Made by a program: the position numbers and the translations under genes
Notes under the pieces: model-generated
The model's input: only the letters and a program-made list of their open reading frames with translations
What the model was told of the DNA's origin: nothing
Database searches by the model: none
Shown: positions 6,915 through 11,839 of the stretch, piece by piece
How the letters are laid out: each line of letters begins with the position of its first letter
How positions within the stretch are numbered: position 1 is the first letter of the stretch
Assembly: GCA_002403905.1 (NCBI GenBank)
Contig: DHIR01000242.1
Coordinates: 6,922 to 18,760 of the forward strand
Length of the DNA: 11,839 nucleotides
DNA from: Mucilaginibacter sp. UBA4741
Lineage (GTDB): Bacteria > Bacteroidota > Bacteroidia > Sphingobacteriales > Sphingobacteriaceae
Direction: 5' to 3'

Positions 6915-8117
6915 ATGATAACGGTACAACAAGCCGAAAAATTAATACTGGAAAACATCCTCGACCTTGGTGCAGAGATCGTTCTGTTCGACCAATCGTT
7001 AGGCAGGGTATTGGCCGAAAACATTAAAACCGACCGTGACCTGCCCCCATTTAATAGGGTAACTATGGATGGGATAGGGATAAGCCACTCGGCAATTGAA
7101 AATGGTAGTATCCAATTTAAAATAAAAGCAACCCAGGCCGCCGGGGATAATCCCATAGATATTAGCGCGGATGCTGAGTGCATAGAGATAATGACCGGCG
7201 CGGCATTACCTGCATCTATTGATACGATAATCCGATACGAAGATGTTGAGATAAAGAACGGCAACGCAACACTGTTGGTTAGCGATGTTAAGAAAGGCCA
7301 AAATATCCATATACAGGGCGCAGATAAAAAGCAAGGCGAGGTTATATTAACTCCCGGTCAGTTAATAACCCCGGCAGTTATCAGTTTAGTTGCCTCGGTT
7401 GGTGAGACTGAACTGCGGGTTAAACGTAAACCGAGGGTAGTTATCCTATCATCGGGCGATGAGTTGGTTGAGGTTTCGGCCATGCCATCGCCATACCAGA
7501 TCAGGCGGTCAAACAACTATATGGTAAAAGCCATTTTAGCCCTACAGGGTTTGGAAGCGGCCATGCTGCATATTCCGGATAACCCAGAAGTTATTAAACA
7601 GCAACTACAGCTTTGCCTTAAAAATTATGATGTTATACTGCTAAGCGGCGGTATATCCATGGGTAAGTTTGATTATATCCCTCAAGTGTTAAAAGAATTA
7701 GAGGTCGAACAGATCTTCCATAAAGTACAGCAGCGCCCCGGCAAGCCATTTTGGTTTGGTAAGCATAGTAATGGGGTAGTGGTATTTGCTTTTCCGGGTA
7801 ACCCGGTGGCTACTTTTATGTGTATGCAGCGGTATTTTATACCGTGGTTGCAGGCTTCTATGGGTTTATCAGCAAAACAAAAAATTTATGCGGTATTAGA
7901 CCAGGATTTTGCGTTTCAGCCACAGTTACAATGCTTTTTGCATGTAAAATTAAGTTATAGTGAACATGGTCAGCTATTAGCTACCCCGGTTGAAGGAAAT
8001 GGTTCAGGCGATTTTGCTAACTTAGCAGATACAGACGCCTTTATGGAACTCCCTTTAGAAAAAAACGAGTTTAAAAAAGGCGAGGTTTACCAAGTCTGGC
8101 ATCATAGATTAAGCTGA
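6915..8117 (+). CDS. moeA: Molybdopterin molybdenumtransferase MoeA
   Basis: A 400-residue MoeA that inserts molybdate into adenylylated molybdopterin. The N-terminal domain has LPPFNRVTMDGIGIS (43-57; D52 matches the conserved MDG Asp), then EIMTGAALPASIDTIIRYED (91-110). The MoCF domain shows PRVVILSSGDELVEV (173-187), IRRSNNYMV, VILLSGGISMGKFDYI (240-255), QQRPGKPFWFG and VFAFPGNPVATF (290-301). The C-terminal domain IV is present. The usual SaMDGYA reads VTMDGIG here, a variant that looks like a lineage feature. It begins 53 bases after moaA, and a hairpin sits in that gap. MoeA normally works with a MogA/MoaB-type adenylyltransferase, which is not in this window. Confidence 0.95.
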   Translation: MITVQQAEKLILENILDLGAEIVLFDQSLGRVLAENIKTDRDLPPFNRVTMDGIGISHSAIENGSIQFKIKATQAAGDNPIDISADAECIEIMTGAALPASIDTIIRYEDVEIKNGNATLLVSDVKKGQNIHIQGADKKQGEVILTPGQLITPAVISLVASVGETELRVKRKPRVVILSSGDELVEVSAMPSPYQIRRSNNYMVKAILALQGLEAAMLHIPDNPEVIKQQLQLCLKNYDVILLSGGISMGKFDYIPQVLKELEVEQIFHKVQQRPGKPFWFGKHSNGVVVFAFPGNPVATFMCMQRYFIPWLQASMGLSAKQKIYAVLDQDFAFQPQLQCFLHVKLSYSEHGQLLATPVEGNGSGDFANLADTDAFMELPLEKNEFKKGEVYQVWHHRLS

Positions 8118-8121
8118 TGTA

Positions 8122-8148
8122 TTGGATTATTTTGATTTTATATGTTTA
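8122..8148 (+). promoter_or_regulatory. Weak promoter-like pair ahead of the GxxExxY gene
   Basis: TTG at 8122-8124 and TATGTTTA at 8141-8148 (seven of eight to TAnnTTTG) are 16 bases apart, five bases before the ATG at 8154. The sequence is very AT-rich, so chance matches are likely. If real, the inserted gene could be expressed independently of the operon, with a nearly leaderless transcript. Confidence 0.2.
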
Positions 8149-8153
8149 ATTAA

Positions 8154-8546
8154 ATGGAAGAATATAAGCATAGTGATCTTACTCATAAAATAATTGGTTG
8201 TGCTATGCAGGGTCATTCTTTTTTAGGTAATGGATTTCAGGAGTTTATTTATCAAAGAGCTTTGTCTCTTGAATTTGCTAAGGCCGGACTAAATTTTCAG
8301 AGAGAATTAGAAGTGCCTATATATTATAAAGATCATCTGGAACCTATCGATACAAGACGGGTGGATTTTTTAGTTGAAGGGATAGTGGTAGTAGAATTGA
8401 AGGCTCGAGTTTTAATTGAAGATATTCATCTTGCACAAATATTGAATTACCTAAGAGCTTACAAAATAGAAATTGGTTTGTTAATTAATTTTGGTGAAAA
8501 AAGTCTTAATTTCAAGAGACTTATCTTGTCAGAAAGAAAAAATTAG
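8154..8546 (+). CDS. GxxExxY family protein (PD-(D/E)xK nuclease-like fold)
   Basis: A 130-residue protein with the name-giving motif G-F-Q-E-F-I-Y (within GNGFQEFIYQRAL), followed by RELEVPIYYK, a VDFLVEG strand and VVVELKA. The D...ExK arrangement (Asp of VDFL, Glu and Lys of ELK) resembles the PD-(D/E)xK nuclease core that this family (PDDEXK_3) is thought to share. The biochemical role of the family is not established to my knowledge. It sits between moeA (36 bases) and moaC (start 4 bases after its stop). It has no known link to Moco synthesis. A hand count of 8161-8520 gives 114 G+C of 360 (about 32%), against 57 of 120 in two moaA stretches, 31 of 60 in one moeA stretch and 24 of 60 in one moaC stretch. 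This supports an acquired insert. Confidence 0.88.
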   Translation: MEEYKHSDLTHKIIGCAMQGHSFLGNGFQEFIYQRALSLEFAKAGLNFQRELEVPIYYKDHLEPIDTRRVDFLVEGIVVVELKARVLIEDIHLAQILNYLRAYKIEIGLLINFGEKSLNFKRLILSERKN

Positions 8547-8550
8547 ATCT

Positions 8551-9054
8551 GTGGAATCAAATCAATCAAAAAAATCTGCGATTGAGTTTACTCATTTGGA
8601 TAATACTGGCAAAGCCACCATGGTTGATGTATCTGCAAAGCAAGTTACACATCGTACGGCTACCGCGCGCAGTATAGTTTACCTGCCTGCCGAGGTATTA
8701 GCGCAATTAACCAATGGCGATTTGCAAACTAAAAAAGGCTCGGTATTTCAAACCGCTATAATTGCCGGCATTATGGCTGCCAAAAAAACGGGTGATTTGA
8801 TCCCGCTTTGTCACCCCCTTGGGTTAGACAATTGCAAGATCGATATTCAGCTAAATGATCAGCAGGAAGTTGTAATAGACTGTACTGCCAGTATTACCGC
8901 CAAAACCGGTATCGAAATGGAAGCCTTAGTAGGGGCAAGTATAGCGGCATTAACTATTTATGATATGTGCAAGGCACTGAGCCATGATATTGTTATAAAA
9001 GAAACTAAGCTGATAGAAAAAACAGGAGGTAAACGTGACTTCAAAAGAACATAA
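8551..9054 (+). CDS. moaC: Cyclic pyranopterin monophosphate synthase MoaC
   Basis: A 167-residue MoaC (family about 160) that rearranges MoaA's cyclic GTP product to cPMP. Motifs: ATMVDVSAK (22-30), GDLIPLCHPLGL (81-92), and KTGIEMEALVGASIAALTIYDMCKAL (118-143), which carries the catalytic Asp and Lys (D138, K141), followed by LIEKTGGK. The frame is open back to TTG 8491, but that would overlap the GxxExxY gene by 56 bases and add an unrelated basic leader. GTG 8551, four bases after the upstream stop, gives a normal length. The first dozen codons are AT-rich and poorly conserved, possibly an after-effect of the neighbouring insertion. It overlaps mobA by 20 bases. Confidence 0.94.
   Translation: MESNQSKKSAIEFTHLDNTGKATMVDVSAKQVTHRTATARSIVYLPAEVLAQLTNGDLQTKKGSVFQTAIIAGIMAAKKTGDLIPLCHPLGLDNCKIDIQLNDQQEVVIDCTASITAKTGIEMEALVGASIAALTIYDMCKALSHDIVIKETKLIEKTGGKRDFKRT
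9024..9030 (+). promoter_or_regulatory. Strong Shine-Dalgarno for mobA inside the moaC end
   Basis: AGGAGGT, near-perfect complementarity to the 16S 3' end, lies four bases before GTG 9035 and within the Gly-Gly codons of moaC. It decides the mobA start and suggests translational coupling with moaC. Other genes here have weak or no such site. Confidence 0.7.
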
Positions 9055-10222
9055 CCAGCCTGTCGGTGGGCACAGAAAACACTCTTCGCTGACTCGGCCT
9101 ATTACCGGCAACTTTGGGCGAAATGAGTGGGCCATATTGGGTGCGCCATGCATCAATATTAAACTGTTGGCAAGCGATATAATTGCAGTGTTATCACCAA
9201 AATACAAATGCGCTTATGCTGATGCCTCCCATAATGATGAAGTAATCTTACCGCCGGGGCGATTAGCAAGCGGAGCGATTTTAGAGTATACAGATCAGTT
9301 GAATAATCATCAGTTCAATTATAACACCAATTTAACTCCCATTCATTTTAAACAACAATTTTCCGATGCTGATCTGGTATTGGTAAATGGTAATCATCAG
9401 CTTGCTAAAAATCAGGTGGTTATTATCTATAATAATAAAATGGCATCCCTACAAAAACGGATAGATGATTTAACTAATGTAGAATTGATATTACTGGCCG
9501 ATAATGTGGATGATGTTTTTGACTTTATAAAAAAAGCAATACCTAACTGGCAGCAACTACCCACATATCGACTGGATGAAACTGACAAGATAATTGCCTT
9601 TTTCGAAGCTAAAATGCAGGCGGCAAAACCCATATTAAACGGATTGGTTTTGGCAGGGGGCCAAAGTTTAAGGATGGGTGTTGATAAAGGCGCGATTAAC
9701 TGGTACGGCAAAGAGCAACGTTATTATATGGCCGATATGCTACAGGACTATTGTGACGATGTATTTATATCATGTCGGTCCGAGCAAAAACAAGACGTTG
9801 ATGCTGGTTATAATACCTTGCCGGATACATTTACCGGACTAGGGCCTTATGGTGCCATACTATCCGCGTTCCGCGAAAAACCGGATAGCGCCTGGCTGGT
9901 TGTAGCTTGTGATATGCCTTTGCTGGATGGTGCTACGTTTGATCATTTATTGAAAAATCGTAACACTTCATCTATCGCTACCGCATACCAAAACGCTTTT
10001 GATGGCTTCCCCGAACCATTAATAACTATTTGGGAACCTAAGAGCTATCCGGTAATGCTGGCGTTTTTAGCACAGGGGTATTCGTGCCCGCGTAAAGTTT
10101 TAATAAATAGTGATATAACTTTGTTAAAACCTTTGGATGCAGATACACTTACTAATGTTAATACGCCCGAAGATTTTGAAATTATAAAACGTCAGATCCA
10201 TCAAAAAATAGCTTCTGCTTAA
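9035..10222 (+). CDS. mobA: Molybdenum cofactor nucleotidyltransferase MobA with N-terminal MobB-like domain
   Basis: A 395-residue fusion. Residues about 202-395 are a MobA-type NTP transferase: LNGLVLAGGQSLRMGVDKGA (201-220) is the nucleotide loop, GLGPYGAI (268-275) and ACDMPLL (291-297) the substrate and metal sites, and NVNTPED (374-380) the family C-terminal motif. MobA links GMP to Mo-molybdopterin to make the guanine dinucleotide form; a CTP-using MocA role cannot be excluded. Residues about 25-195 resemble MobB in strand order (EWAILGAPCINIKLLASDII, YKCAYADAS, ADLVLVNGN, VELILLADNVDDVFDFI), but the Walker A loop is replaced by GAPCINIK, so GTP hydrolysis is doubtful. GTG 9035 is set by a strong AGGAGGT. 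It overlaps moaC by 20 bases and is followed by moeB after five. Confidence 0.87.
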   Translation: MTSKEHNQPVGGHRKHSSLTRPITGNFGRNEWAILGAPCINIKLLASDIIAVLSPKYKCAYADASHNDEVILPPGRLASGAILEYTDQLNNHQFNYNTNLTPIHFKQQFSDADLVLVNGNHQLAKNQVVIIYNNKMASLQKRIDDLTNVELILLADNVDDVFDFIKKAIPNWQQLPTYRLDETDKIIAFFEAKMQAAKPILNGLVLAGGQSLRMGVDKGAINWYGKEQRYYMADMLQDYCDDVFISCRSEQKQDVDAGYNTLPDTFTGLGPYGAILSAFREKPDSAWLVVACDMPLLDGATFDHLLKNRNTSSIATAYQNAFDGFPEPLITIWEPKSYPVMLAFLAQGYSCPRKVLINSDITLLKPLDADTLTNVNTPEDFEIIKRQIHQKIASA

Positions 10223-10227
10223 TTATT

Positions 10228-11289
10228 ATGGAATTAGATCTTTTAAGATATAGCTGCCAGATTGCCTTACCCGGCTTTAGTGAAGCATCACAACAATTGA
10301 TGCAACAGGCAAAAGTTTTGATAGTAGGTGCAGGCGGACTAGGTTGCCCTGCCGCGCAATATTTAACCGCCAGTGGAGTAGGGACAATAGGCATAGCAGA
10401 TTTTGACATAGTATCTATAAGCAATCTTCATCGCCAAATATTGTACATGCCTGATGAGGTCGGTCAAAAAAAAGTTGCCATAGCTTGTAAAAAACTGCAA
10501 CAACAAAACCCGGGAATTAAATTGGTGCCGCATGATGTGAAGATAACATCAGCTAATGTGCTGGATATTATCAATCAGTATGATATAGTTATTGACGGTA
10601 CAGATAATTTCGAGACACGTTACCTGCTAAATGATGCCTGCGTAATTACCGGTAAGCCCATTGTTTACGGTGCTATCTACCAATTTGAAGGACAGGCTGC
10701 TGTTTGGAATATAACTAACGGTGATGGCAGCAAATCTCCTAATTACCGTGATCTGTTCCCTCAAGTTGATGCTACGCAAATACCTAATTGTGCGGATGGC
10801 GGCGTAATACCAACTCTAGCCGGTATAATTGGTTGCATACAAGCTAACGAGGTAATTAAATACATCACTAAAACGGGCGAGGTATTGGCAGGTAAAGTAA
10901 TGGTATTTGATGCGCTGACACTACAAAGCCGAATTATTAAAATTGGTAAAACAACCAAGACGAATATAACCGGGGTTGCAAATACAGGTGATGCGCCAAC
11001 CTTATCAGTCAAAGAAGTAAAACAAGGATTAGCTGATAACGCACTGGATTTAGTAGACATCCGTACCGACCAGGAGCGTGACGAAATTAACATAGGCGGC
11101 ATCCATTTTGAAGTTGATGAGATAGACGATAATATGGATTACTTGCTTAATGATAAAGTTAAGGTGCTGTACTGTTCATCGGGCAAGAGGAGTGGAGAGG
11201 CTGTAAAACTCATCAAACAAAAAGAACCCAACGCAAAAGTTTATTCACTGGAAGGTGGATTACAAGCCTGGTTCGAACACGATTTATAA
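10228..11289 (+). CDS. moeB: MoeB/ThiF-type E1 enzyme with C-terminal rhodanese domain
   Basis: A 353-residue protein. Residues 1-240 are an adenylyltransferase of the HesA/MoeB/ThiF family: RYSCQIALPGF (7-17), ATP loop VGAGGLGCPAA (33-43), IADFDIVSISNLHRQ (56-70), and VIDGTDNFETRYLLND (121-136). C188 in IPNCADGG is the likely thioester cysteine. Residues about 258-353 are a rhodanese domain with active-site loop CSSGKRS (C316) and the closing GGLQAW. By analogy with MOCS3/Uba4, it should adenylate the C-terminal Gly of MoaD and pass it sulfur from C316. ThiS activation is an alternative, but the neighbours favour MoaD. The two zinc-binding CxxC pairs usual in MoeB are not seen. It starts five bases after mobA and is the last plus-strand gene of the cluster. 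Confidence 0.9.
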   Translation: MELDLLRYSCQIALPGFSEASQQLMQQAKVLIVGAGGLGCPAAQYLTASGVGTIGIADFDIVSISNLHRQILYMPDEVGQKKVAIACKKLQQQNPGIKLVPHDVKITSANVLDIINQYDIVIDGTDNFETRYLLNDACVITGKPIVYGAIYQFEGQAAVWNITNGDGSKSPNYRDLFPQVDATQIPNCADGGVIPTLAGIIGCIQANEVIKYITKTGEVLAGKVMVFDALTLQSRIIKIGKTTKTNITGVANTGDAPTLSVKEVKQGLADNALDLVDIRTDQERDEINIGGIHFEVDEIDDNMDYLLNDKVKVLYCSSGKRSGEAVKLIKQKEPNAKVYSLEGGLQAWFEHDL

Positions 11290-11301
11290 GATTTCTTGAT
11301 T

Positions 11302-11384
11302 TGACAGGATTAGATTTAAGATATATCAGTTTTGTAATTTTATTATTCAATCCTGATTAATCTCAAAATCCTTAAATCGTGTCA
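11302..11384. repeat. Imperfect inverted repeat between convergent moeB and moaE
   Basis: The left arm (11302-11329, TGACAGGATTAGATTTAAGA then TATATCAG) and the reverse complement of the right arm (11352-11384, TGACACGATTTAAGGATTTT then GAGATTAATCAGG) match with small gaps. The right arm overlaps the moaE stop codon. From memory, aggattt/aatcctgatt-type palindromes are common intergenic repeats in Bacteroidota. Between two 3' ends it could serve as a two-way terminator. No other feature is seen in the 92-base gap. Confidence 0.6.
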
Positions 11385-11807
11385 TGGATGTGCTGCTACC
11401 CAAACTTCACCATCGTCAAAGATCTCTTTTTTCCAGATAGGTACGGTTTGTTTTAGGGTATCAATAATATACCGGCAGGCTTCAAAAGCGGCATCACGGT
11501 GCGCGGCAGCTACGGCAATAATTACCGGTACCTCTCCAATTTGTAATACGCCTATGCGGTGATGGATCAATATTTTTTGTATGGGCCATTTAGCAATGGC
11601 TTGTTGGGCTATTTTCTCCATTTCGGCAATAGCCATTTTATCGTAAGCCTCAAACTCTAATCTAACTACGGCTTTGCCTTTGGTGGTATTCCGTACAGTG
11701 CCAATAAAAACATCAATACCCCCGGTTTCCGGCGACATAACCCAGTCAACGCACTCTTGTACGTTTAAGGTGGATACGGATAGTTTTATTTGTGTGTTCA
11801 ATGACAT
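11382..11807 (-). CDS. moaE: Molybdopterin synthase catalytic subunit MoaE
   Basis: A 141-residue MoaE (E. coli about 150) that, with thiocarboxylated MoaD, adds two sulfurs to cPMP to form molybdopterin. Motifs: GGIDVFIGTVRNTTKG (29-44), LEFEAYDKMA (50-59), RIGVLQIGEVPVIIAVAAAHRDAAFEACRYIID (84-116), and LKQTVPIWKKEIFDDGEVWV (118-137). K119 and K126 match the catalytic lysines. An upstream ATG at 11822 would add MTFNN, but those bases fall in a repeat-like sequence and an ATGACAT/ATGTCAT palindrome, so ATG 11807 is preferred. Neither has a clear ribosome site. It is on the opposite strand to the rest of the Moco genes and converges on moeB; its promoter, and possibly moaD, lie beyond the right edge. 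Confidence 0.93.
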   Translation of the reverse strand: MSLNTQIKLSVSTLNVQECVDWVMSPETGGIDVFIGTVRNTTKGKAVVRLEFEAYDKMAIAEMEKIAQQAIAKWPIQKILIHHRIGVLQIGEVPVIIAVAAAHRDAAFEACRYIIDTLKQTVPIWKKEIFDDGEVWVAAHP

Positions 11808-11839
11808 ATTATTAAATGTCATTTCGAACGAAGAGAGAA
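11801..11839. repeat. Palindrome and repeat-like sequence upstream of moaE (runs off edge)
   Basis: ATGACAT (11801-11807) and ATGTCAT (11816-11822) form a seven-base inverted repeat around the moaE start. From 11817 the sequence TGTCATTTCGAACGAAG followed by AGAGAA resembles, from memory, the gtcatttcgarcgaag-type dispersed repeat found between genes in many Bacteroidota. The element is cut by the window end, so its extent is unknown. Confidence 0.4.

Noticed and set aside
6180..7264. Three minus-strand open frames across moaA and moeA
   Set aside because: Antisense to genes with complete catalytic motifs; compositions are typical of reverse-frame shadows.
8491..8550. Longer moaC starting at TTG 8491
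   Set aside because: Would overlap the GxxExxY gene by 56 bases and add a non-conserved leader; GTG 8551 gives the normal MoaC length.

Overview
The window looks like a chromosomal stretch from a Bacteroidota bacterium, most likely Sphingobacteriaceae (Mucilaginibacter/Pedobacter-like). Supporting signs are TAnnTTTG-type -7 promoter elements, a GH106-like glycosidase, a PQQ dehydrogenase of the type with an inserted cytochrome c domain, mostly weak Shine-Dalgarno sites, and short hairpin repeats between genes. The genus is inferred from protein and promoter style; no search was run.

Bases 1-2640 form a degraded, carbohydrate-related region. A secreted GH106-like glycosidase runs off the left edge on the minus strand. 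Next to it lie two broken genes that face away from each other. One is a Bcr/CflA-like MFS transporter (minus strand) that has lost its N-terminus and carries a frameshift at a TA repeat. The other is a PQQ-dependent dehydrogenase (plus strand) that has lost its N-terminal half. Their cut 5' ends meet within about 15 bases near 1575-1590, so one deletion (or a chimeric join) appears to have removed both starts and the sequence between them.

Bases 2681-5802 hold three plus-strand genes: an APH/ChoK-like small-molecule kinase, a HAD-IIA (NagD-like) phosphatase-family protein and an aldose 1-epimerase (galM). The first gene has a recognisable -7 promoter element. A symmetric repeat with three TGAGTnn units per arm fills almost the whole kinase-HAD gap.

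Bases 5872-11807 are a molybdenum cofactor (Moco) cluster: moaA, moeA, a GxxExxY-family protein, moaC, mobA (with an N-terminal MobB-like domain lacking a P-loop), and a MoeB-like E1 enzyme with a C-terminal rhodanese domain. moaE lies on the opposite strand, converging on moeB. MoaA and MoaC make cPMP from GTP. MoaE with MoaD makes molybdopterin, and the MoeB-rhodanese protein activates and probably sulfurates MoaD. MoeA inserts molybdate and MobA attaches the nucleotide. No moaD, moaB/mog or modABC is present in this window. The GxxExxY gene is AT-rich compared with its neighbours and looks like an insertion into the operon.

I see no tRNA, rRNA, CRISPR array, transposase or integrase. No complete new system is evident. 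The best leads are the deletion junction with its paired gene remnants, the MobB-like/MobA fusion, the GxxExxY insertion, and the E1-rhodanese protein without the usual zinc cysteines.
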